Source: Nocardioides zeae (GTDB lineage Bacteria; Actinomycetota; Actinomycetes; Propionibacteriales; Nocardioidaceae). Taken from it: DNA of 64,000 bases. The translations under genes were made by a program, and so were the position numbers. The DNA lies in assembly GCF_010686755.1 (NCBI RefSeq), contig NZ_JAAGXA010000006.1, positions 186,001 to 250,000 of the forward strand, given 5' to 3'. The notes under the pieces are model-generated. The model saw only the letters and a program-made list of their open reading frames with translations. It was not told the origin of the DNA and made no database searches. This document shows positions 1 to 7,729 of this stretch, piece after piece (the first letter of the stretch is position 1; the number at the start of each line of letters is the position of its first letter).

Positions 1-180
1 CTCCGTGAACGGCAGGCCGAGCAGGCCCATCTCTGCCATCTTCGACCACGTGTCGCGGTCGAAGCCGGGGGCGTCGGCGACGGTGCCCCGTCGTGTCTCG
101 AAGTCCGCGTAGCGCTTGCGGAGCAGTCCTCGCGCGGCCTCGCGCAGCGCCTGCTGCTCCTCGTCGAGCTCGAAGTCCAT
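1..180 (-). CDS. acyl-CoA dehydrogenase, N-terminal part (runs off the window)
   Basis: Only the first 60 residues are in the window. They start MDFELDEEQQALREAARGLL, the opening helix of an acyl-CoA dehydrogenase, and reach MGLLGLPF, also typical of the family. The start ATG at 180 has a purine-rich ribosome site (gagagagg) just upstream. It lies 14 nt after the stop of a second acyl-CoA dehydrogenase on the same strand, so the two are probably co-transcribed. In actinobacterial steroid and side-chain catabolism such adjacent pairs form heteromeric FadE enzymes; that is an inference here. Substrate cannot be told from this fragment. Confidence 0.85.
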   Translation of the reverse strand, partial: MDFELDEEQQALREAARGLLRKRYADFETRRGTVADAPGFDRDTWSKMAEMGLLGLPFTE

Positions 181-194
181 CGTGCTGCCTCTCT

Positions 195-1370
195 CTACAG
201 ACCCAGGATGGTGCCGGCGATGATCTGGCGCTGCACCTCGTTGGAGCCGCCGTAGATCGACGCCTTCCGGAGGTTCAGGTAGGTCGGCGTGCTCCGCCGG
301 GCCCACACCGGCAGGTCGCTGTCGGCGTCGCCGGTGCCGAACGCCAGGGCACCGGGCCCGGCGACGTCGACCACCAGCTCGGACACGGCCTGCTGCAGCT
401 CGGTGCCCCGCAGCTTGAGCACGGAGCTCGCCGGGTGGGGCTTGCCGTCGGCGGAGTTGGCGACCACGCGGAGCGCGGTCAGCTCGAGCGCCATCAGCTC
501 GTTCTCGAGCTCGGCGATGCGCACCGCGACGTGGGGGTCGTCGAGGAGCGTGCCGTCGCCCGAGCGCGTCGCGGCCGCCCACTCCTTGGCCTGGGCCAGG
601 ACGCGCTTCGTCGCGCCGACCGGGGCGACGCCCACCCGCTCGTTGCCGAGCAGGAACTTGGCCTGCGTCCAGCCCGAGTCGACGTCGCCCACGAGGTTCT
701 CGCCGGGGACGCGCACGTCGGTGAACCACACCTCGTTGACCTCGTGGCCCCCGTCGATGAGCTCGATCGGGCGCACCTCCACGCCGGGCGAGCGCATGTC
801 GATGAGCAGCATCGAGATGCCGGCCTGCTTCTTCACGTCGGGGTTGGTGCGCACGAGCGTGAAGATCCAGTCGCCCCACTGGCCCAGCGTCGTCCAGGTC
901 TTCTGGCCGTTGACGATCCAGTCGTCGCCGTCGCGGACGGCCGCGGTGCGCAGCGAGGCGAGGTCGGAGCCGGCGCCGGGCTCCGAGAAGCCCTGGCTCC
1001 AGAAGATGTCGACGTTGGCCGTGGGCGGCAGGAAGCGCTCCTTCTGCTCCTGGCTGCCGAAGGTCGCGATGACCGGGCCGATCATCGAGGCGTTGAAGGC
1101 GAGCGGCGGCGGCACGCACGCGCGCTGCATCTCTTCGTGCCACAGGTGGCGCCGCAGCGGGCTCCAGTCCTTGCCGCCCCACTCCACGGGCCAGTGGGGG
1201 ACCGCGAGGCCCGCGGCGTTGAGCGTGCGGTGCGTCTCGACGATCTGCTCCTTCGTGAGCTCACCGCGATCGCGCACCGTGGCCCGGACGCCCTCGTCCA
1301 CCTCGGTGGTGAAGAACGTCCGGAGCTCGGCGCGGAACGCCTCGTCCTCCTCCGACAGCTGCAGCCGCAT
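195..1370 (-). CDS. acyl-CoA dehydrogenase family protein
   Basis: A 391-residue flavoprotein predicted to oxidise an acyl-CoA to the enoyl-CoA and pass electrons to ETF. The length is normal for the family. Visible family features include the mid-domain FAD/substrate region around FSEPGAGSDLASLRT and WIVNGQKTWTT, and the C-terminal YGGSNEVQRQIIAGTILGL. The ATG at 1370 follows a strong gaggaggt site. It is the first gene of a minus-strand unit with the partial acyl-CoA dehydrogenase at 180. The pair resembles heteromeric FadE enzymes of cholesterol-type degradation, but no steroid genes are visible beside it, so the substrate is open. Confidence 0.9.
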   Translation of the reverse strand: MRLQLSEEDEAFRAELRTFFTTEVDEGVRATVRDRGELTKEQIVETHRTLNAAGLAVPHWPVEWGGKDWSPLRRHLWHEEMQRACVPPPLAFNASMIGPVIATFGSQEQKERFLPPTANVDIFWSQGFSEPGAGSDLASLRTAAVRDGDDWIVNGQKTWTTLGQWGDWIFTLVRTNPDVKKQAGISMLLIDMRSPGVEVRPIELIDGGHEVNEVWFTDVRVPGENLVGDVDSGWTQAKFLLGNERVGVAPVGATKRVLAQAKEWAAATRSGDGTLLDDPHVAVRIAELENELMALELTALRVVANSADGKPHPASSVLKLRGTELQQAVSELVVDVAGPGALAFGTGDADSDLPVWARRSTPTYLNLRKASIYGGSNEVQRQIIAGTILGL

Positions 1371-1446
1371 GGGACCTCCTCGTCGACCGGGCGCGTCTCG
1401 CCCCTGTGCCGCGGGTCACGTTACCCCCGGGTACCGACAGCGCCGT

Positions 1447-1475
1447 GTGACGACCCCCGCCCGGTGCCGTACAGT
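1447..1475 (+). promoter_or_regulatory. predicted promoter of the mntP riboswitch transcript
   Basis: A GTGACG box at 1447-1452 and a TACAGT box at 1470-1475 are separated by 17 nt. This would start transcription near 1482, just before the riboswitch aptamer at 1485. Assigned by eye from sigma-70-like boxes. Confidence 0.5.
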
Positions 1476-1484
1476 CCTCCGCCG

Positions 1485-1627
1485 AAGGGGAGTAGCCCGG
1501 CCGACGCGAGTCGGCAGGGGCGGTCGACATACTGGCGACCACGACGACGTGGGAGCCCGGCCGTCCCGCCCGAGCGACCGTGACGGAGACGTCCGGACCG
1601 CCCGCGGTGGACGAGACCTTCGACCAG
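1485..1627 (+). promoter_or_regulatory. yybP-ykoY manganese riboswitch
   Basis: The aptamer family's hallmarks appear in order: AAGGGGAGTAGCCCGG at 1485-1500, GGTCGACATACTGG around 1522-1535 and GACGAGACCTTCGACCAG closing the element near 1610-1627. Members of this RNA family bind Mn2+ and turn on exporters. The gene downstream is mntP, 71 nt away, which fits the known function exactly. Right after the aptamer, CGACCAG and CTGGTCG (1621-1643) can form a 7-bp hairpin that overlaps the aptamer's closing strand, so it is a candidate for the switching structure. The final ribosome site gagagga sits before the ATG at 1699. Confidence 0.85.
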
Positions 1628-1698
1628 TGATGCTGCTGGTCGAGGCCTCGCCCTGCCCGGCGGACGCTCTCGTCCAGCTCGACGAGAGGAACATCCCC

Positions 1699-2367
1699 AT
1701 GACCATCGCCGAGGTCTTCGTCCTCGCCTTCGCCCTCGCCATGGACGCCGTCGCGGTCTCCGTCGCCCAGGGCATGCGCATGCGCCACCCCCGGTGGCGC
1801 GACGCGCTCCTCCTCGCCGGCGCGTTCGGCGTCTTCCAGGGCGTCATGCCCCTGGGCGGCTGGGTGCTGTCGTTCTGGTTCGCCGGCGTCGTCAGCGCCG
1901 TCGCCCCCTGGATCGCGTTCGCCCTCCTCGCCGTGCTGGGCGGGATGATGCTCCGCGAGGCGTTCTCCGACGACGAGGACGACGACGTGGCCGGGGCTGC
2001 CGGTGCGGCCGACCCGGCCGTCGGCGGAGGTACGCCGGGCGCGCGCGTCGCGACGTACCTGCCCCTCACGCTCGCCGTCGTGCTCCCGCTCGCCGTCGCC
2101 ACCTCGATCGACGCCGCCGCCGTCGGCGTGACCTTCGGCGTGCTCAGCCTCGGCGTCGGGGAGGTGCTCGTGGCCGTCACGATCATCGGCGTCGTCACCT
2201 TCGCGCTCTCGCTCGCCGCCGTCTTCGTCGGCGCGCGCGTCGGCGAGCGGCTCGGGCAGTGGGCCGAGGTCGTGGGCGGCGTCATCCTGGTGCTGATCGG
2301 CCTGCGGATCCTGCTCGACCACCTCGGCCTGCGGATCCTGCTCGACCACCTCGGCGTGCTGGGCTGA
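1699..2367 (+). CDS. mntP: manganese efflux pump MntP
   Basis: A 222-residue integral membrane protein that exports Mn2+ from the cytoplasm. It carries the two conserved halves of the MntP family, each with an acidic helix: FALAMDAVAVSVAQG near residue 15 and VATSIDAAAVGVTFG near residue 140. An acidic loop (DDEDDDVAG) separates them. ATG 1699 is chosen because it follows gagagga and gives the usual MntP N-terminus; an earlier in-frame start would lie inside the riboswitch. The C-terminus is odd: the last helix repeats LRILLDHLG twice because of a 27-bp tandem duplication. Control is by the manganese riboswitch upstream. Confidence 0.95.
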   Translation: MTIAEVFVLAFALAMDAVAVSVAQGMRMRHPRWRDALLLAGAFGVFQGVMPLGGWVLSFWFAGVVSAVAPWIAFALLAVLGGMMLREAFSDDEDDDVAGAAGAADPAVGGGTPGARVATYLPLTLAVVLPLAVATSIDAAAVGVTFGVLSLGVGEVLVAVTIIGVVTFALSLAAVFVGARVGERLGQWAEVVGGVILVLIGLRILLDHLGLRILLDHLGVLG

Positions 2368-2413
2368 CGCTGGGCTGACGCTGGGCTGACGCGGGGCTGA
2401 TGTCGGGCTGACC
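2299..2413 (+). repeat. tandem duplications across the mntP stop codon
   Basis: A 27-bp unit is repeated exactly at 2299-2325 and 2326-2352 inside the mntP coding end. It is followed by three perfect copies of an 11-bp unit (ctgggctgacg at 2359, 2370 and 2381) and two degenerate copies to 2413. The stop codon of mntP lies in the first 11-mer, so each extra 11-mer also carries a TGA in a new frame. Confidence 0.9.
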
Positions 2414-2498
2414 GGTCTGGACCGGCCGGTCCGTCCTCCGCGTTCCCAGGACGGTCGGCGCCTCCCTCCTCTTCACTGGGTCGGTCGATCAACCGAAG

Positions 2499-3134
2499 GT
2501 GGGGGACCTCGTGGAGCAGTACGACATGACGCGGCGGAACGGCCCGGCGCCCGCACGTGGGTTCTGGACCCGGCGCCGGACCGGCGTCGCCGCCGCCGTC
2601 GGAGCGTTCCTGCTCGGGGCGGTCGTCGGCACCGCGGGCGCCGGCACGGACGACGCTGCGCTGGCCGCCGCGGAGGCCGAGGGCCGGTCCGCCGCGGAGG
2701 CGTCCGCCGAGGACCGCCTCGCCGCGGCAGCCGATCAGGTCGCGACCCTGGAGTCGGAGGTCGAGGACGCGGTGGCGGACGCGGCGGCAGCGTCCGCGGA
2801 GCTGGCCACCGCCGAGCAGGAGGCGCAGGCCGCGGCGGAGGCCACCGTGGAGACCGCGGTCGCCGAGGCGCTCGCGGCGCAGCAGGCGGAGTCGGAGCTC
2901 GCGCAGGCCACGGCGGTCGAGGAGGCCGTGGCCGCCGCCCTGGCCTCGGCGGGGTCGCGCTCGGGTTCGTCCGGCGCGGGCTCGTCCGGCTCGGGTTCGT
3001 CCGGCACCGATCCCCACTTCGGGACGTGCGGGGAGGCGAACGCGAACGGCTACGGCGACTACGTGTCGGGCGTCGACCCCGAGTACGACTGGTACACGGA
3101 CCGCGACAGCGACGGGATCGTCTGCGAGCGCTGA
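2499..3134 (+). CDS. excalibur calcium-binding domain protein, membrane-anchored
   Basis: 211 residues in the longest form. A short basic N-terminus leads into one membrane segment (VAAAVGAFLLGAVVGTAG, about residues 29-46), then a long Ala/Glu-rich stretch of probable coiled coil (about 50-145), a Ser/Gly linker, and a C-terminal excalibur domain with cysteines and DRDSDGIVCE, the DxDxDG calcium loop. It is likely a cell-surface protein. Function is unknown; excalibur domains occur in surface proteins and nucleases of Gram-positives. The start could be GTG 2499 or ATG 2526, the latter having ggag 9 nt upstream. It stands alone between mntP and the 151-bp repeat array. Confidence 0.8.
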   Translation: MGDLVEQYDMTRRNGPAPARGFWTRRRTGVAAAVGAFLLGAVVGTAGAGTDDAALAAAEAEGRSAAEASAEDRLAAAADQVATLESEVEDAVADAAAASAELATAEQEAQAAAEATVETAVAEALAAQQAESELAQATAVEEAVAAALASAGSRSGSSGAGSSGSGSSGTDPHFGTCGEANANGYGDYVSGVDPEYDWYTDRDSDGIVCER

Positions 3135-3645
3135 CGCGAGCGTCGCGGCGAGCGGGGAGCGGGCGGGGCCGGACCCCGCGCGGAACGGGGACGTTGGTGC
3201 GTCTCGGATCGACCCTGCGGCGTCGCAGCCGCACAGTTCCGGGCGCGGGGCATCTCTCGCGGGGCCTCGCGTAGGGCAGGCCATTCGGGTGGTGGGGCGC
3301 CTCCGGGTCCGGGGCCTGTCGCGGCTGGTCGCGGAACGGGGACGTTGGTGCGTCCCGGATCGACCCTGCGGCGTCGCAGCCGCACAGTTCCGGGCGCGGG
3401 GCATCTCTCGCGGGGCCTCGCGTAGGGCAGGCCATTCGGGTGGTGGGGCGCCTCCGGGTCCGGGGCCTGTCGCGGCCGGTCGCGGAACGGGGACGTTGGT
3501 GCGTCCCGGATCGACCCTGCGGCGTCGCAGCCGCACACTTCCGGGCGCGGGCATCCCTCCCCCGAGACTCCGCGCGTAGCGGACCGGCGCGGTCCGGGTC
3601 CTCCCTGTGGACAGGGCCGTGCGGATTCGCGATGACGCCGCCATC
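3135..3645 (+). repeat. 151-bp tandem repeat array; no gene seen
   Basis: This 511-bp gap holds no convincing gene. Two full copies of a 151-bp unit (3181-3331 and 3332-3482) and a partial third (3483 to about 3560) lie head to tail with only a few substitutions. Each unit opens with a 63-nt core running from CGGAACGGGGACGTTGGTGC to CCGCACAGTTCCGG. The core can fold: GGAAC pairs with GTTCC, GTGCG with CGCAC, and CTGCG with CGCAG around a GCGT loop. Related cores lie at 17005, 17130 and, inverted, at 39820. Confidence 0.9.
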
Positions 3646-4392
3646 ATGGTTCGCGTGAGTGGACATCTCGGGAATGTCCGTCCGCAGCAGGCGACGCGTG
3701 CGACCGCGCCGGGCTGGCGCGATCCGCGGCTGTGGGTGGGACTGCTGATCGTCGCCGTCTCGGTCGTGGTCGGCGCGCGCGTGCTCGCGTCGGCCGACGA
3801 CACCGTGGCGGTGTGGGCCGCGCGGGAGGACCTGCCGGCCGGTTCCGCGGTGGCGGCGGACGACCTCGTCGCCGTCGAGGTGAGGTTCCGCGACGGTGAC
3901 CGGCTGGAGGAGTACGTCGCGGCTTCCGACCCACCCGACCCCGACGTCCGGCTGGACCGGGACGTGGGCGCCGGCGAGCTCCTGCCGTCGGCAGCGGTGG
4001 TGCCGGCGGACGAGTCCGACGTGCTGCACCTCCCCGTCACGGTCGAGCCCGGCCTCGTGCCGCCCGGGGTCGGTGTCGGCAGCATCGTCGACCTCTGGGT
4101 CGCCGGCAGCGACCTGCCCGCCGTGTCCGACGGGTCGGTCTCTGGGGAGCCGGGCGATCCCGGTGCCGGTGCCGGGACCGATGCCAGCTCCGCCTCCTCC
4201 GCCGCGCAGGACGGGGCCGTCCTCCTCCTCGAGGCCGTCCGTGTGGTCGAGGCTCCCGACGCGTCGACGCAGGTGGGTTCGGTGGCCGATCGGCAGCTGG
4301 TGCTCGCGGTGCCGGAGGAGCAGCGCGACGCGGTGCGCACCGCGGTCGCCGCGATGGCGGCCGGCACGGTCACGGTCGCGCAGCGGGGGTGA
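3646..4392 (+). CDS. SAF-domain protein, CpaB/RcpC-like
   Basis: 248 residues. One membrane helix (WVGLLIVAVSVVVGARVLA, about residues 28-46) is followed by a SAF domain with AAREDLPAGSAVAADDLVAVEV, cut by a variable Gly/Ser/Asp-rich insert. This is the plan of CpaB/RcpC, the periplasmic pilus-assembly factor. It is followed 4 nt later by a CpaE-like ATPase, so the two form an operon, but no CpaF ATPase, TadB/C or pilin is here. There is no clear ribosome site; ATG 3646 is used, while GTG 3655 preceded by CATCAT seven nt earlier could be a leaderless start. Its role outside a full Tad system is unknown. Confidence 0.75.
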   Translation: MVRVSGHLGNVRPQQATRATAPGWRDPRLWVGLLIVAVSVVVGARVLASADDTVAVWAAREDLPAGSAVAADDLVAVEVRFRDGDRLEEYVAASDPPDPDVRLDRDVGAGELLPSAAVVPADESDVLHLPVTVEPGLVPPGVGVGSIVDLWVAGSDLPAVSDGSVSGEPGDPGAGAGTDASSASSAAQDGAVLLLEAVRVVEAPDASTQVGSVADRQLVLAVPEEQRDAVRTAVAAMAAGTVTVAQRG

Positions 4393-4396
4393 CGGC

Positions 4397-5833
4397 GTGA
4401 TCTGCGTGCTCGTCGTGGGGTCGGGAGCCGCGTGGGAACCGACCGCGCTCACCGCCTTGGCCTCCCGCACCGACGTGACCGTCCTCAAGCGGTGCGTCGA
4501 CGTCAACGACCTCCTGGCCGCGGCGACCCTCGGGCAGGCCGACGTGGCGGTCGTCGGCCTCGACGCCCCGGGTCTCGACGCGGCCGCGGTGGAGCACCTG
4601 CGCCGCCACCGCGTGCGGGTGGTCGGCGTCGTCGACACGACCGCGAGCCCCGAGGCGGCGCGCGCCCACGCGCACCGCATCGGCGTGCGGGCGCTGGTGC
4701 CGGCCGGCTCCGGGGACGCGCTGCTGACGAGCGTGCTCGCACCGCCGTCGACCGACGCGCCCACCAGGCCCGGCGCCAGGCCTTCCACCGGGCCGGGCAG
4801 CCGGCCGAGCGACGCCACCGTCCCCCGCGGCCCCCGGCTGCCGTCGTCCGGGGGTCGCGCCGACGCGCCCGGTCACGATGCCCCCACGTGGCCAGGGCCG
4901 GCACCCGGCACACCTGGCACGTCCGGCGCACCGGGCACGCCCGGCGACCCCGGCGCCGCGGAGCAGTCCGTCGTCGGCGGTCGGGTCGTCGCCGTGTGGG
5001 GTCCGGCGGGCGCGCCGGGCCGCACGACGGTGGCCGTCGGGCTGGCGGCCGCGCTCGCGCGTCGCGGGCGATCGACGCTGCTCGTCGACGCCGACCCGTG
5101 GGGCGGCACGGTGGCGCAGGCGCTCGGCGTCCTCGACGACGTGTCCGGGTTGCTCGCCGCGGCGCGCGCCCATGCAGCCGGCGACCTCGAGACCGGGTGG
5201 CCGGGGCTCGTGCGCCAGGTGGAGCGGCACCTGCACCTCCTCACCGGCCTGCCGCGCCCCGACCGCTGGGCCGAGGTCGCGCCCGAGGTGCTCGAGGTGC
5301 TGCTGCCCGCGGCCGCCGTGGCCGGTGACGTCGTCGTCGACACCGGGTTCGGCATCGAGGGCGACGAGGCCGCCGACCTCGCGGGGCGGCCCGTGCGCGA
5401 CGCGACGACCCAGGTGGCGTTGCAGACGGCCGACGTGGTGGCCGTGGTCGGCACCGCCGACCCCGTCGGTCTCACCCGCCTCGCGCGGGGACTGACCGAC
5501 CTGCGGGAGCTCGAGGTCGCGGCGCCCGTGCACGTCGTCGTCAACCGCATGCGTCCCACGCTCGGGTGGTCGGAGGCCCAGGTGCGGGCCATGCTCACGG
5601 ACGTGGCGCGCCCGGCGGCCGTGCACGTGCTGCCCGACGACGTGGCGGCGTGCGACCGGGCCCTCGTCACCGGTCGTCACCTGCTCGACGTCGGGGACGG
5701 CCCGTTGGCCCGTGGGGTGCGGGGGCTGGCGGACGCGCTGCTGCCCGGTCCGGGTGTCGCCGCGCGGACGACCACGCGTCGGCTACGCCGAGCCGGGCGG
5801 CAGCGCCGGGGTCAGGAGGCGAACAGCAGGTAG
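4397..5833 (+). CDS. CpaE/MinD-like ATPase with receiver-like N-terminus
   Basis: 478 residues. The first 115 look like a degenerate receiver domain as in CpaE/TadZ, then a Pro/Gly-rich linker (about 116-190), then a MinD-type ATPase (195 onward). The phosphate loop reads GPAGAPGRTTVAVGLA (about 202-217): the usual lysine of GKTT is arginine. LLVDADPWGG follows as the switch region. TadZ proteins position pilus machinery at the cell pole. Partner is the SAF-domain gene just upstream; no secretion ATPase is present. GTG 4397 lies 4 nt after the upstream stop. The 3' end overlaps the convergent membrane-protein gene by 22 bp. Confidence 0.75.
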   Translation: MICVLVVGSGAAWEPTALTALASRTDVTVLKRCVDVNDLLAAATLGQADVAVVGLDAPGLDAAAVEHLRRHRVRVVGVVDTTASPEAARAHAHRIGVRALVPAGSGDALLTSVLAPPSTDAPTRPGARPSTGPGSRPSDATVPRGPRLPSSGGRADAPGHDAPTWPGPAPGTPGTSGAPGTPGDPGAAEQSVVGGRVVAVWGPAGAPGRTTVAVGLAAALARRGRSTLLVDADPWGGTVAQALGVLDDVSGLLAAARAHAAGDLETGWPGLVRQVERHLHLLTGLPRPDRWAEVAPEVLEVLLPAAAVAGDVVVDTGFGIEGDEAADLAGRPVRDATTQVALQTADVVAVVGTADPVGLTRLARGLTDLRELEVAAPVHVVVNRMRPTLGWSEAQVRAMLTDVARPAAVHVLPDDVAACDRALVTGRHLLDVGDGPLARGVRGLADALLPGPGVAARTTTRRLRRAGRQRRGQEANSR

Positions 5834-7203
5834 AGGCCACCGGCGGTGAAGGCGACCATCACGACGAGCATCGGGAGCTGTCCCGTCACCGTGTGCTGCT
5901 TCGGCAGGAGCGCCAGCGACCGGTCGTGCGCGGCCACCGCTCCGATGATGTGGCCGAGCACTACGGCACCGACCTGGATGAAGGCGAGGAGCCCGATGTT
6001 GTCGGTGAGGAAGTAGGACGGCTGCAGGTCGGCGGTGCCGAGCCAGTTGGCGCCCGTGCCGAGGGGGTCGCTCATGTAGATGACGACCTGCTGGCCGAAC
6101 TCGAGCAGGTAGGTCACGTAGTGGGCCACGATGTAGCCCACGATGATCGGCACGATCGAGGGCGCCATCCGCGCCGGCAGGTCGCGCCGGGGCACCTCGC
6201 CCACGGCCGGCGTCGCCATCGCCGCGCCCGCCAGGAGCACCCCGACGATCCCGATCAGGGCGACGAGGGACACGTTGAGGATGAGGTCGGAGTCGATCGT
6301 CGTGTTGTTCATGAACTTCGCGAACGGGATGGACTCGCGGAACGAGTCGTAGGCCGTCGAGCCGAACAGCACGGCGACGACGGCGGCGAGCCCGGGGTCG
6401 GGCCGCAGGGTCGCGAGGTTGGCCAGCGGGCTGCGCACGACCAGCGTGCCGTCCTCGTCGCGGCCCCAGATCGAGACGTGGGCGACGAGGGTGGAGTAGG
6501 CCTCGAACGGGTCGCAGCGCTCGAAGAAGGTGTCGCCGAAGAGGGCGCCACCGACGAGCATCACCGCCAGGTACGCCGCGAGCCAGAGCCGCACGCTGCT
6601 CGTCGTGGTGCCGGACGCGCTCACGAGCTCGAGCCACACGAAGGCGAACAGCCCGAGGGCGGCCGGCCAGTAGCCCAGCCAGGGCGGCAGCTCCCGGGCT
6701 CCGACCGCGGGGTCGCTGCCGGCGATCCGCGCGAGCCCGGCGTGGATGGCCCGCGCCGGGTTCACCGCCCGGTAGAAGCGCCCGAAGAACACCGACGCGG
6801 GCACGATGCCGACCCACAGGAACACGTAGAACATGCCGAGGCCCGGGTTGGTGACGACGTCCCGGCCCGCGACGAGGGCGAAGAGCAGGTAGGCGAAGAA
6901 CAGCACGCCCAGCAGGCGGAGGGCCAGGCGCGTCGCCGGGTGGTCCACGACCGTGCCGAGCCGCGCCACCGCACCGGCCCGCCAGGGCGCCATGCGGGTG
7001 GTGCCGGGCCGCTCCCCGTCGTACCGGGGCCGCCGCCAGGCCACCGCGAGCACGATGAACGAGGCGGTCAGGGCCAGGGCGGAGCCGATGACCACCGCCT
7101 CGAAGGGGATGGGGAGGTCGGCGGTGGCGCCGATGCCGCTGTGGGCGAGCACGGCGTCGCCGGGCCGCCCGCCGGCCGGACCCCCGAGCGGGTCGGTCGT
7201 CAC
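5812..7203 (-). CDS. polytopic membrane protein of unknown function
   Basis: 463 residues with about ten hydrophobic segments. The N-terminus HSGIGATADLPIPFEAVVI, a conserved RFYRAVNPARAIH and FFERCDPFEAYSTLVAHVS stand out. I recall actinobacterial relatives labelled fenitrothion hydrolase in databases, a name this sequence does not justify. The GTG start (7203) overlaps the stop of the cupredoxin-like lipoprotein gene in GTGA, so the two are translationally coupled and probably work together at the membrane. Transport or a redox role is possible; no catalytic motif is visible. Its end overlaps the CpaE-like gene on the other strand. Confidence 0.7.
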   Translation of the reverse strand: MTTDPLGGPAGGRPGDAVLAHSGIGATADLPIPFEAVVIGSALALTASFIVLAVAWRRPRYDGERPGTTRMAPWRAGAVARLGTVVDHPATRLALRLLGVLFFAYLLFALVAGRDVVTNPGLGMFYVFLWVGIVPASVFFGRFYRAVNPARAIHAGLARIAGSDPAVGARELPPWLGYWPAALGLFAFVWLELVSASGTTTSSVRLWLAAYLAVMLVGGALFGDTFFERCDPFEAYSTLVAHVSIWGRDEDGTLVVRSPLANLATLRPDPGLAAVVAVLFGSTAYDSFRESIPFAKFMNNTTIDSDLILNVSLVALIGIVGVLLAGAAMATPAVGEVPRRDLPARMAPSIVPIIVGYIVAHYVTYLLEFGQQVVIYMSDPLGTGANWLGTADLQPSYFLTDNIGLLAFIQVGAVVLGHIIGAVAAHDRSLALLPKQHTVTGQLPMLVVMVAFTAGGLYLLFAS

Positions 7204-7646
7204 GAGCGGACGTCGAGGCGGACGAGCAGGCGGTCCGGGTCGTGCAGCTCGATCTCGTAGCTGCCGACCTGGTCGATGGTCGTCGTGTGGTCGCTCGTGC
7301 CGGGCTGCGCCTCGATCGTGAACTCGGGGTTGGTGTGCCCGTGGATCTCGATCGGCACGTCGGTGGTGACGCGGAAGACGATCTGCTGGCCGACCGACGC
7401 CTCGACCCGCTCGGCGTCGGGGCTCACGGAGTCGCCGTCGACGGTGACTTCGATGACGAGGGCGTCGCTCGCGATGCTGCTCGACGGGGCCGTGCCCGGG
7501 GTGCTCGCCGACGAGGACGTCGCGCCCGGCTCGGGGCTGGGGCTGCTGGTGTCGCTGTCGTCGGCGCGGCCGCCGCAGGCGGCGACGGACAGCACGAGGA
7601 GGGCGGTGACCGCGGTGGTGGCGCACCGGCGCACGGCGGGTCTCAT
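7200..7646 (-). CDS. cupredoxin-like lipoprotein
   Basis: 148 residues. The signal peptide ends in a lipobox (LSVAAC), followed by a Ser/Pro/Thr-rich spacer and a small beta domain: QQIVFRVTTDVPIEIHGHTN, then QVGSYEIELHDPDRLLVRLDV. The pattern resembles EfeO-type cupredoxins, where a lipid-anchored copper-like fold faces outward. No cysteine follows the lipobox, so a classical type-1 copper site is unlikely; His and Met-free loops suggest binding of another ligand or a structural role. ATG 7646 follows gaaggaag. It is the first gene of a pair with the membrane protein at 5812-7203. Confidence 0.7.
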   Translation of the reverse strand: MRPAVRRCATTAVTALLVLSVAACGGRADDSDTSSPSPEPGATSSSASTPGTAPSSSIASDALVIEVTVDGDSVSPDAERVEASVGQQIVFRVTTDVPIEIHGHTNPEFTIEAQPGTSDHTTTIDQVGSYEIELHDPDRLLVRLDVRS

Positions 7647-7729
7647 CAGTCGTCTCTTCCTTCGTCGAACCGGTGGCTCCGGACGGCCCGAGACGCCCGT
7701 CACCCCACTCTGTCAGAATCGCCTCCGAG

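Noticed and set aside
3135-3645. CRISPR array in the 151-bp repeats
   Set aside because: The units are 151 bp, contiguous and nearly identical with no unique spacers, and no cas gene is in the window.
1416-4373. Long minus-strand open frame across mntP, the excalibur gene and the repeats
   Set aside because: Its predicted protein is repetitive and low complexity, while the plus strand has recognisable families.
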